Of a stretch of 64,000 bases of DNA, positions 57,113 to 64,000 are shown one piece after another (position 1 is the stretch's first letter; each line of letters begins with the position of its first letter). The stretch is from Algoriphagus ratkowskyi. GTDB taxonomy: Bacteria; Bacteroidota; Bacteroidia; Cytophagales; Cyclobacteriaceae. The DNA is taken from NCBI RefSeq assembly GCF_002150505.1, contig NZ_MSSV01000002.1, positions 124,001 through 188,000 of the forward strand, written 5' to 3'. The notes under the pieces were generated by a model. The model did not search any database. It saw nothing but the letters and a program-made list of their open reading frames with translations, and was not told the origin of the DNA. Both the position numbers and the translations under genes were made by a program.

Positions 57113-58444
57113 TTAAGATTCACTTGATGTATGAGTATTATTTTTTAAAGATTCAGGCACCGCTTTAATTTGTCTATAGAGCAAGAATGACACTATTGCA
57201 GCAAGTGAAACATAAATGGCAGTAAAAATGAAAAATGAATACTGAATACCAGGAATTGGGGTCACAGCATCTTTGGTGAGCATTATTTCATAAATTATCC
57301 ATGGCTGTCTCCCAACTTCGGTCACAGTCCATCCAGCTTCTAGCGCAATAAATCCCAAAGGAGTCGCAATGACAAACAACCATAGAAACCATCGCTTTAC
57401 TTGCCAGTTTTTCTTTTTCCAAAGGGAAATGAAATACAATAAGCTCAAGGAAACCAATACCATCCCCAGACCTACCATGATCTGAAAAGCATAATGCACT
57501 ATCGCGACAGGTGGATGATGCTCTTCAGGGAACTGATCTAAACCAATTACTTCAGCCTCAAAATCGCCATGAGCAAGAAAACTTAAGGCACCGGGAATTT
57601 TAATAGCATAGTTCACTTCCTTGGCCTCTACATCAGGAATCCCTCCAATGATCAGTGGTGCGGCTTTGCTAGTCTCAAAGTGAGCTTCCATTGCTGCCAG
57701 TTTCGCGGGCTGTCGTACAGCAATATCTTTTGCTGAAATATCTCCAGAAATAGGTTGAAGTAAAGCAGCAACTGCTCCAAAAAATATGGCGATAGTAAAG
57801 GCTTTACGATGAAATTCAATATTCTGTCCCTTCAGCATCATGTACGCATGAATTCCTGCCACTGCAAATCCTGTAGAGACAAAAGCTGCTAAAGACATAT
57901 GCAATGCCTGAGTAAACCAAGCATCATTAAACATCGCAGCGATAGGATCTATATTCAGAAATTTCCCGTCTACATAATCAAATCCACTTGGGCTGTTCAT
58001 CCAACCATTTGCAGCGACTACTAATATCCCTGATGCTAATCCGCTCACCCCTATCACTACTCCGGTAAACCAATGAAACCAAGGTTTGAATTTACCCCAA
58101 CCGTAAAGGAAGAAGCCTAAAGCAATCGCTTCAATAAAAAAAGCCGTTCCTTCTAATGAAAATGGCATCCCGAAGATCGGACCTGCATGAAGCATGAACT
58201 CGGGCCAGAGTAATCCGAGTTCGAAAGAAAGCATAGTCCCTGAAACCGCCCCAGTCACAAAGAATATAGCCACTCCTTTACTCCAAGCCTTGGTCAAATC
58301 CAGGTAGAGCGGATTGTTTGTTTTCAGGTATTTGTAATGAGAGGTCGCCATGAAAAAAGGCATTACCATACCAATACATGCGAAAATAATATGGAAAGCC
58401 ATAGAAAGAGCCATCTGAGATCGAGCGGCTAAAAGATCTTCCAT
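57113..58444 (-). CDS. cydA: Cytochrome bd ubiquinol oxidase subunit I
   Basis: 443 residues. Haem ligands are in place: the N-terminal histidine in MAFHIIFACIG (H18, b595 side), H in QALHMSLAAF (b558), and methionine in the later FQIMVGLGMVLVSL region. EGTAFFIEAIALGFFLYGW holds the proton-path glutamate. GRQPW is the usual quinol-side signature. The Q-loop is short, as in CioA-like forms, so it may be less cyanide-sensitive, a family-based guess. It is first in the cydAB operon, with two inverted repeats upstream. Confidence 0.96.
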   Translation of the reverse strand: MEDLLAARSQMALSMAFHIIFACIGMVMPFFMATSHYKYLKTNNPLYLDLTKAWSKGVAIFFVTGAVSGTMLSFELGLLWPEFMLHAGPIFGMPFSLEGTAFFIEAIALGFFLYGWGKFKPWFHWFTGVVIGVSGLASGILVVAANGWMNSPSGFDYVDGKFLNIDPIAAMFNDAWFTQALHMSLAAFVSTGFAVAGIHAYMMLKGQNIEFHRKAFTIAIFFGAVAALLQPISGDISAKDIAVRQPAKLAAMEAHFETSKAAPLIIGGIPDVEAKEVNYAIKIPGALSFLAHGDFEAEVIGLDQFPEEHHPPVAIVHYAFQIMVGLGMVLVSLSLLYFISLWKKKNWQVKRWFLWLFVIATPLGFIALEAGWTVTEVGRQPWIIYEIMLTKDAVTPIPGIQYSFFIFTAIYVSLAAIVSFLLYRQIKAVPESLKNNTHTSSES

Positions 58445-58535
58445 AGGGTAATTTCGGTTAGAGTTCTGAAGGAAAAACCTCCTTAAAAATTGAGTTTACT
58501 TATCCAGTCTTTGACGATTTTACGGTCAGATTAGT

Positions 58536-58579
58536 TCGTTAAAAATCTCAATAATTTTTTAAATTTTCATTTTTAACGA
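58536..58579. promoter_or_regulatory. Inverted repeat upstream of cydA
   Basis: TCGTTAAAAAT (58536-58546) and its complement ATTTTTAACGA (58569-58579) are separated by 22 bases, about 92 bases upstream of cydA. It could be an operator of an oxygen or redox regulator. No specific protein is indicated. Confidence 0.5.
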
Positions 58580-58633
58580 GACTGCATTTAATAATTCGCA
58601 TTCCATTATTTATATCTCCCCAACACCAGAGTC

Positions 58634-58664
58634 CAATCCAATTGATCTAAAATCAATTGGATTG
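58634..58664. promoter_or_regulatory. 13-bp inverted repeat between cydA and the bestrophin gene
   Basis: CAATCCAATTGAT and its perfect complement ATCAATTGGATTG surround a CTAAA loop. It contains TTGAT and ATCAA halves separated by five bases, close to but not the same as an Fnr site (four bases). It lies 50 bases upstream of the bestrophin start codon and 190 bases upstream of cydA. It may be an operator or an RNA hairpin. Confidence 0.6.
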
Positions 58665-58714
58665 CAGTGGATAATATTAGTATCTTTTTATTATTAAAAT
58701 AAAAACCAATTTTT

Positions 58715-59701
58715 ATGTATGTAAAGCGGTATTACAGTTTTTGGATGACTATACGCTGGTCCAAATACTCACTTATCTATGGAGTTCTGTACTCTTCTGT
58801 AATAATTATTCTTTACGAGATAACCAAAATCCCTTTTTCTCTTCCATGGGAACCGATTTCAGTAATAGGTATAGCTGTTGCGTTTTTCTTGGGTTTTAAG
58901 AATAACAGTTCCTACGATAGAACATGGGAAGCAAGAAAAATCTGGGGAGCGATAGTAAATGATAGTCGGATTTTCGCAACTGGAATCCTCAGTTTCCCTA
59001 ACTCAGATTTACCTTTTGAAAGTAAAAGAAAAATTGTACACAGACATCTAGCGTGGGTTTTGGCACTCAAGCATACCATGCGAAGAGAAAAAACGTGGGA
59101 GCACAACCTACCCGTACATAAGCTGCAATTCATACCTAGATTCATTAAGGAGTATTCTGATGGAATGAACGTTGAAATCGAAAAGTACCTCTCTCAAGAA
59201 GAACTGGAAAATTTAAAAAATCTGTCCAATATCCCTTCTCAATTACTCAAAAATCAAAGCAATGAAATAGGTTTGCTAAACAAGCAACAATTCATCAGCG
59301 ACCATAAGCTGGTACGCCTTCATGAAATAGTTGGGGATCTATACGCCAATCAAGGCATGAGTGAGCGGATCAAAAACTTCCCATTTCCTAGGCAATACGC
59401 TTCCACTGGTCTATGGATCACATATATCTTTTGCGGGCTGATTCCTTTTGGATTGCTGGACATCTTCGCAGAGTCTAGCGCATTGCATTATTGGCTAACA
59501 ATTCCTTTTTCAGCTATTATAATTTGGACGTTTTTCGTTGTGGATAGAATTGGTGATTATTCAGAAAACCCATTTGAAGGCGGCTATAATGATGTTCCAA
59601 TTTCATCAATCTCACGTGCCATTGAAATCGATCTTCTGGAAATGCTAGAGGAAGAAAACATCCCAGCCCCATATGAGATTGAGAATGGCTTTTTGATGTA
59701 G
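58715..59701 (+). CDS. Bestrophin-family ion channel protein
   Basis: 328 residues. Four membrane segments (about 17-38, 45-62, 228-247 and 254-275) and the motifs SSYDRTWEARKIWGAIVNDSR and PFEGGYNDVPISSISRAIEIDLLEMLEE match the bacterial bestrophin (UPF0187) family. The related Klebsiella protein is a sodium-selective pentameric channel. The ion for this one is unknown. It is divergent from cydAB across a spacer with two inverted repeats, so co-regulation is possible but unproven. Confidence 0.92.
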   Translation: MYVKRYYSFWMTIRWSKYSLIYGVLYSSVIIILYEITKIPFSLPWEPISVIGIAVAFFLGFKNNSSYDRTWEARKIWGAIVNDSRIFATGILSFPNSDLPFESKRKIVHRHLAWVLALKHTMRREKTWEHNLPVHKLQFIPRFIKEYSDGMNVEIEKYLSQEELENLKNLSNIPSQLLKNQSNEIGLLNKQQFISDHKLVRLHEIVGDLYANQGMSERIKNFPFPRQYASTGLWITYIFCGLIPFGLLDIFAESSALHYWLTIPFSAIIIWTFFVVDRIGDYSENPFEGGYNDVPISSISRAIEIDLLEMLEEENIPAPYEIENGFLM

Positions 59702-60085
59702 AGGGCTTATTACCTTATCTGCAATGATGCCATTAACATTGCATTCTTCGGTGAAATGGCTGGAAGGCCTCCCGGTAGTTCTCAAGAGAAGGGTGACCGA
59801 AGTTGCCTTAATTTTTGCTTGATTTTTTACAAATCCAATGACGCTCTTGCCCATGTCTGGTAAAAGAGCGGAATTAATAAAAGAAAATTTTGAGCGAAAA
59901 AATGTGCAGAAAACAACTACGTTCGAGGCTTAGAAATCTCATAGGTCATTTCAATCACAGCGTCCTCTTCGAATCCCGATGACCATTGGGACTCCGTGAA
60001 CTTTTCGGTTAAAAATTCTCACAAAAAAAATCTCTCAAACAGACGCTTGAGAGATTATATCCCTACGTTTAGAAAAGGCTACCTC
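59702..60085. other. Spacer with a possible gene remnant and a terminator
   Basis: 384 bases without a complete gene. On the minus strand, 59917-60018 encodes a coding-like end (EKFTESQWSSGFEEDAVIE then MTYEISKPRT and a stop). I cannot assign it. The terminator at 60021 separates it from the upstream gene. The rest shows nothing recognisable. Confidence 0.4.
60021..60056 (-). terminator. Terminator of the head-GIN gene
   Basis: On the minus strand, a 10-bp stem (AATCTCTCAA with TTGAGAGATT) and an 8-base loop are followed by eight T residues. It lies 30 bases after the stop codon at 60086. Confidence 0.88.
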
Positions 60086-60781
60086 TTATCTTTTTCTGAT
60101 ACTGCTTGACCCGGAAGTTTTAATATTCCCTAATTGTGGAGAACCAGTGTATGTGACGTCTCCAGATCCTGAGGCACTAACAGATACTTTTCCCAGATCA
60201 CCAACATGTGTATCTCCAGATCCTGATTTGGCTACGGTTAATTCTCTGATGGCTAGGTTCTCCCCATGAAAATCACCCGAACCAGACTGCTTGATTTCAG
60301 CTTCCTCCACAGATCCTCCTTTGATTTTCATATCAGCAGACCCGGAAATAGAAACAGATAATTCTTCCGCTTCAAGCTTTTCCATTATAATATCTCCTGA
60401 ACCAGATAGTCCAGCATAAAAGGCTCTAGTCTTTACTGGAGATGTCACTTCCATCGTTCCTGAGCCTGAGCATTTCACTCCTTCAATATCCTTGTAAGTG
60501 ATGTAGAATTTCAATTTGACATTGTTATAGTTTCCTTTTACCAAGCCTACATTTAGCACGCCTCCATCTATTTCGGTCTTGACTTTGTCAAGAGAAACTC
60601 CCCGTGCTTCGATTCTTATTTCTTCTTTGTCTCCTTGTTCCAAAATCACTTCCCAGCTTCCACCGGAATGCACTTTTGTGAAATGGCCTGGAGTTCTGGT
60701 TTCAGTAGATTGTGCTTGTACACACGATGCCATCCCTAATACGACCAAGGCAAATGCTAGAATTTTTGTATAGATTTTCAT
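60086..60781 (-). CDS. Head GIN domain (DUF2807) exported protein
   Basis: 231 residues with a leader (MKIYTKILAFALVVLGMASC or to VQAQ). A lipobox-like cysteine at residue 20 makes a lipoprotein possible. The mature part has the repeating GSGD words of DUF2807 (KCSGSGTMEVTS, LSGSGDIIMEKL, KQSGSGDFHGENL, AKSGSGDTHVGDL, SASGSGDVTY) about 20 residues apart, predicting a beta-helix. The function is unknown. It follows permease copy 5 in the same direction (217-base spacer with arrays) and has a strong terminator after it. Confidence 0.9.
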   Translation of the reverse strand: MKIYTKILAFALVVLGMASCVQAQSTETRTPGHFTKVHSGGSWEVILEQGDKEEIRIEARGVSLDKVKTEIDGGVLNVGLVKGNYNNVKLKFYITYKDIEGVKCSGSGTMEVTSPVKTRAFYAGLSGSGDIIMEKLEAEELSVSISGSADMKIKGGSVEEAEIKQSGSGDFHGENLAIRELTVAKSGSGDTHVGDLGKVSVSASGSGDVTYTGSPQLGNIKTSGSSSIRKR

Positions 60782-60789
60782 TTTTGAAT

Positions 60790-60861
60790 AATTGAAAGAT
60801 TGAAATATTTGAAAATTTAGTAACTGGAAAATTGAAAGGTTGAAAAGCAGAAAGTTCTAAA
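60790..60861 (+). repeat. Octad array before the head-GIN gene
   Basis: Nine eight-base units in phase, AATTGAAA, GATTGAAA and variants in plus-strand view, beginning 9 bases from the start codon. Confidence 0.82.
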
Positions 60862-60927
60862 CATGCCAGCAATTCAGTTTTCATCTATGAGATGCTGTCT
60901 GGATCTGAAAGATTGCACTCTCAGACA

Positions 60928-60997
60928 TTAATTCTTCACTCTCCACTCTTGATACTTGCTATTTTGTACTTAATTCTTTTGCCTCAGAACTTACTAA
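60928..60997 (-). repeat. Heptad array after permease copy 5
   Basis: Ten seven-base units in phase (TTAATTC, TTCACTC, TTGATAC and variants in plus-strand view), directly abutting the permease stop codon at 60998. Confidence 0.82.
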
Positions 60998-63424
60998 TCA
61001 CTCACTCTTGATACTTTTCACCGGATCAGACCAAGCAGCTCTCAAAGCCTGAGAAATCACAGTGAGTGCTGCAATAGTTCCAGCTATCAAACCAGCCCAA
61101 AGAAATACGGTCCAGCTGATGCCTATAGAATAGGCAAAGTCCCCTAGCCAGCTAGTCATCCCAAACCAAGAAATCGGAATGGCAATTAAAAACCCAAGTA
61201 GAACAAGCTTTAAGAAGTCTTTTCCTAACAAAATCAAGATACTGGAAGTCTCTGCTCCCATTACTTTGCGGATTCCTATTTCACGTGTACGCTGTGCTGT
61301 AGCGAAAGTAACCAATCCAAGTAGTCCCAAAATAGAGATCACTACTGCAAGAGCCGAGAAGAAAGTGAAGATCGTTTTGACCCGCTCCTCTGCTTCGTAC
61401 TGCTCATTAAATCCTTGATCTACAAATCTAGGCTCAAAAGGAAAACCTGGTCTGAGTACTGCCCATTCATCTCTCAAGTAGGCGATTGCTTCTTCGCGGC
61501 TCTCTGCATCAATCTTAATGCTCATTACATTATTTCCATTGGTCCCGATTTCAAACAAGAGAGGAACGATAGGCTGGTGTAGGTTTTCAAAGTGAAAATC
61601 TTTCATCACTCCAGTCACAAAGCCTCTTTTGGCCCCATAGTGAAACTGCTTACCAATAGCCACTTCAGGACTTTCAAAACCTATTTCTCGTATAGCTGTT
61701 TCATTCAGAATAAATGCTTCTGTAGAATCACTCGCTCGGAGCACATCGAAATCTCTACCTGCTACTAGTGGTATCCCGTAGGTTTTGAGAAAATTATGAC
61801 TGACGTCAATATCTGCAATTCGAATTTCAAGCTGCGTAAGTTCTCCGTCGATTTCGACCGAACTTCCCTGATTATCCAGCAGTCTTCCTGAAGGTGCCCT
61901 ACTAGATACGGTGACCGCTTGGATTCCAGGGTGATTTTCTAAACGGTCTTTAATGATGTTATAATTTTGTTCTATGGATGGGCTTGTCGGCAGAAGTACA
62001 ATATCCTCCTTTTCGAAACCTAGATCTTTGCTTTGCATAAAATCCAGTTGATTCACCACCACTAGCACCGCCACAATCAACACAACTGAAATCGCAAACT
62101 GACCGATAACCAATATAGCACGAAAACGCTCGTGGCTCTTACCTGCTTTAAATACTCCTTTGAGAACTTTTCCGGGCTGGAAACCAGAGAGAAACAGAGC
62201 CGGGTAGCTTCCAGAAATCAATCCAACTATTATAATCAAACCGAATATCCCCAGTAGAAACTCAGGGTTCTTAATAAAATTAAGACTTAACTGTTTATCC
62301 GAAAAATCAGAGAATATAGGGAGAAATAAATAGACTAATAGCAGGGCAATCCCCATAGAGATGGTAGTGAGCATAAAGGACTCCCCCATAAACTGTTTGA
62401 TCAAGCTGGTTTTATCAGCTCCCATCACTTTGCGCAAGCCCACCTCCAAGGACCTCAAAGATGACCGAGCTGTAGAGAGATTCATGAAATTAATACAAGC
62501 AATCAGGAGGATAAATAATGCAACGGCGAGATATATATACACATAAGCAATGTCACCATTTGCTTCGATCTCGGTATCCAGATTAGAATAAAGATGGATA
62601 TCTTTCAGGGGCCAGAGGTACAATTTTGTTCCTTCGGACATTGGAGTTCCAGCTTGGGTTTCTCCCATGTATTTATCAATAAGGTTCGGAAGTTTTCCTT
62701 CAAAAGCCAATCGATCAACACCTTCATTTAACCTCAAGTAGGTAGAAAAACTATTACTTCCATAATTGTTCATAAAAGCGTCAGGCCCGCCATAGAACAT
62801 CACCACAGGCATCATTGATGCGAAAAAAGTAGGATGAAAATGAGAATTATCAGGAAAATCTTCGAATACCCCACGCACTTGAAAAGTAATTTGCTGACCG
62901 CTTAACTCTATCAACAATTCTTCTCCTAGTGGTGAATTTTTTCCGAAATATTTGATCGCAGATGATTTAGAAATCATCAGGCCATCATTTTGACTCAATC
63001 CGTTTTTGACATCCCCCTCCAAAATTTTAATCGAAAAAATGTCAAAAATTTCAGGATCGGCAAATGTAAAGTGATCTTCGATAAATTTGGTATCGCCCTT
63101 AGTCACCAATGGATTTGCTTCCATCATTCTAGCAGAAAAAGCAACTTCATCTGGATACTCAGATTTGATCAGAGGACCAAAAGGTGGTGCCGTATGACCT
63201 AGGTGAAGACTGGTTTCTCCATCGGGGTTGAACCAAGCTCGCGAAACTCGAACAATACGATCGGCATTTTCATGATAGTTATCGTAGCTGAACTCATGCT
63301 GTACAAACAAAAATATCAACATGCTCACAGCCATTCCTACTGCCAACCCAGACACATTAATAAACATGTAGAGCGGGTTTTTCCGAGTATTTCGGATCAG
63401 TATCTTAAAGTAGTTTTTGAGCAT
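60998..63424 (-). CDS. MacB/FtsX-type ABC transporter permease (copy 5)
   Basis: 808 residues. First module: MLKNYFKILIRNTRKNPLYMFINVSGLAVGMAVSMLIFLFV, periplasmic domain, INFMNLSTARSSLRSLEVGLRKVMGADKTSL. Second module: FRAILVIGQFAISVVLIVAVL, periplasmic domain, TFATAQRTREIGIRKVMGAETSSI. It ends DPVKSIKSE. It lies between two head-GIN genes in the same direction (63573 and 60781), so the three are likely one unit. The promoter is outside the window. Confidence 0.93.
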   Translation of the reverse strand: MLKNYFKILIRNTRKNPLYMFINVSGLAVGMAVSMLIFLFVQHEFSYDNYHENADRIVRVSRAWFNPDGETSLHLGHTAPPFGPLIKSEYPDEVAFSARMMEANPLVTKGDTKFIEDHFTFADPEIFDIFSIKILEGDVKNGLSQNDGLMISKSSAIKYFGKNSPLGEELLIELSGQQITFQVRGVFEDFPDNSHFHPTFFASMMPVVMFYGGPDAFMNNYGSNSFSTYLRLNEGVDRLAFEGKLPNLIDKYMGETQAGTPMSEGTKLYLWPLKDIHLYSNLDTEIEANGDIAYVYIYLAVALFILLIACINFMNLSTARSSLRSLEVGLRKVMGADKTSLIKQFMGESFMLTTISMGIALLLVYLFLPIFSDFSDKQLSLNFIKNPEFLLGIFGLIIIVGLISGSYPALFLSGFQPGKVLKGVFKAGKSHERFRAILVIGQFAISVVLIVAVLVVVNQLDFMQSKDLGFEKEDIVLLPTSPSIEQNYNIIKDRLENHPGIQAVTVSSRAPSGRLLDNQGSSVEIDGELTQLEIRIADIDVSHNFLKTYGIPLVAGRDFDVLRASDSTEAFILNETAIREIGFESPEVAIGKQFHYGAKRGFVTGVMKDFHFENLHQPIVPLLFEIGTNGNNVMSIKIDAESREEAIAYLRDEWAVLRPGFPFEPRFVDQGFNEQYEAEERVKTIFTFFSALAVVISILGLLGLVTFATAQRTREIGIRKVMGAETSSILILLGKDFLKLVLLGFLIAIPISWFGMTSWLGDFAYSIGISWTVFLWAGLIAGTIAALTVISQALRAAWSDPVKSIKSE

Positions 63425-63459
63425 GGTTCCTTGGTTGAAATTACTTGTCCGCCCTGGCG

Positions 63460-63499
63460 GATTGAAAGATTACAAAATTGAAAGATTGAAATTAGTTGG
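63460..63499 (+). repeat. Octad array before permease copy 5
   Basis: Five eight-base units in phase, with GATTGAAA twice and AATTGAAA once, 36 bases from the permease start codon. Confidence 0.7.
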
Positions 63500-63539
63500 A
63501 TAGAGTTACTAAGTATTAAAAGCTGGAAAATCGAAGAGC

Positions 63540-63574
63540 AATTCTTCAGTCTCCCGTCCTCTGTCTTCAAAACT
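63540..63574 (-). repeat. Heptad array after the second head-GIN gene
   Basis: Five seven-base units in phase (AATTCTT, CAGTCTC, CTGTCTT and two others in plus-strand view), running into the stop codon at 63573. Confidence 0.55.
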
Positions 63575-64000
63575 ATTTCCTCACTACTCTTCCAGACCCT
63601 AAACTCCCTTTATTAATGTCAGTAGGTTCTCCATTGTAATAAACACTTCCTGAGCCCAATGAACCCACGGTAAGTTCGCCCTCTACCCCAATATAAGTAT
63701 CACCCGAACCAGTTTTACCGACTTTCACATCTTTGCCCTTCAATGCTGAGGCTTTAAAATCTCCTGAACCAACTTGTCCAATATTGACATCGGAAGCAGT
63801 ACCGCACGATATCACCACGTTACCTGAGCCAGCCATTCCCACATTCAAATCACCGGTAGTAAGCATATCCAGTGTGATAGTTCCCGAGCCCGCCTGTCCT
63901 ATGCTAAATTCTTTGGAAGAGATATCAGATCTAACAATTATATTTCCCGAACCACTTAAACCCAAACTTTCTAGATTTCTGACTGTGACATAAGCAGTGA
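63573..64000 (-). CDS. Head GIN domain (DUF2807) protein, 5' end outside window
   Basis: The frame is open to the window edge, and the first visible residues are TAYVTVRNLESLGLSGSG, typical of the start of the DUF2807 repeat region, so the signal peptide lies beyond 64000. About 142 codons are visible. The repeats GLSGSGNIIV, GQAGSGTITL, GMAGSGNVVI, GQVGSGDFKA and GKTGSGDTYIG are about 18-20 residues apart and predict a beta-helix. It probably heads or precedes the unit with permease copy 5 and the head-GIN gene at 60086. Confidence 0.88.
   Translation of the reverse strand, partial: TAYVTVRNLESLGLSGSGNIIVRSDISSKEFSIGQAGSGTITLDMLTTGDLNVGMAGSGNVVISCGTASDVNIGQVGSGDFKASALKGKDVKVGKTGSGDTYIGVEGELTVGSLGSGSVYYNGEPTDINKGSLGSGRVVRK

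Noticed and set aside
58639..58659. Fnr/Crp box upstream of cydAB
   Set aside because: The halves TTGAT and ATCAA are separated by five bases, not four, and sit inside a longer 13-bp palindrome. Reported as an unnamed inverted repeat instead.
59645..59854. 69-codon minus-strand open frame overlapping the end of the bestrophin gene
   Set aside because: It overlaps the coding end of the bestrophin gene, and I recognise no family. Composition alone does not support it.

Overview
The window is typical chromosomal DNA of a Bacteroidota bacterium, most likely order Cytophagales and perhaps an Algoriphagus-like member of the Cyclobacteriaceae. The reasons are three SusC/SusD outer-membrane pairs, several lipoproteins, the DUF4197, DUF4174, GSCFA and DUF2200 families, an arm-to-arm cluster of roughly 800-residue MacB/FtsX-type permeases, and a moderate A+T content. 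The genus is an inference. I see no rRNA, tRNA, CRISPR array, insertion sequence or prophage.

Layout. 1-4.2 kb: a truncated Tat-exported Gfo/Idh/MocA oxidoreductase, a GlcG/HbpS-like protein, three small conserved proteins, a ruined class A beta-lactamase-like pseudogene and an HD phosphohydrolase. 4.6-6.9 kb: the membrane pyrophosphatase hppA. 7.3-29.1 kb: three SusC/SusD pairs interspersed with a PBP4-type carboxypeptidase and two S9 peptidases but no glycoside hydrolase, which suggests peptide uptake. A YhcG-like nuclease gene that has lost its catalytic core lies among them. 29.3-41.3 kb: housekeeping and small genes, namely DUF1801, DUF1835, an ECF sigma factor with a membrane partner, GSCFA, a YyaL-like thioredoxin-domain protein, priA, a DUF6364/PIN toxin-antitoxin pair, a decayed higBA locus, an esterase, purN and DUF4197.

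41.4-64 kb is the most unusual part. Five MacB/FtsX-type permeases without a local ATPase lie on the minus strand, mixed with three exported beta-helix-like repeat proteins (one DUF4097-like, two DUF2807 'head GIN'), a serine hydrolase with TPRs and a small conserved protein. cydAB and a bestrophin gene interrupt this block.

Two non-coding patterns stand out there. First, three minus-strand transcription units each carry the same two-part control region: a 16-base sigma-54-like promoter (TGGCAT-N5-TGGAA on the coding strand) and, 59-61 bases upstream, a 25-base palindromic element ending in GGGC on the plus strand. This suggests one enhancer-binding regulator, encoded elsewhere, that switches on the permease units together. 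Second, many spacers of this block hold degenerate short-period tandem arrays. A seven-base-period array abuts the stop codon of seven genes, and an eight-base-period array lies just upstream of the start codon of five genes. The same seven-base pattern even occurs inside the signal-peptide codons of the S9 peptidase gene at 19.0 kb.

Gene decay is also notable: four loci (beta-lactamase-like, YhcG, higB, higA) survive as fragments.
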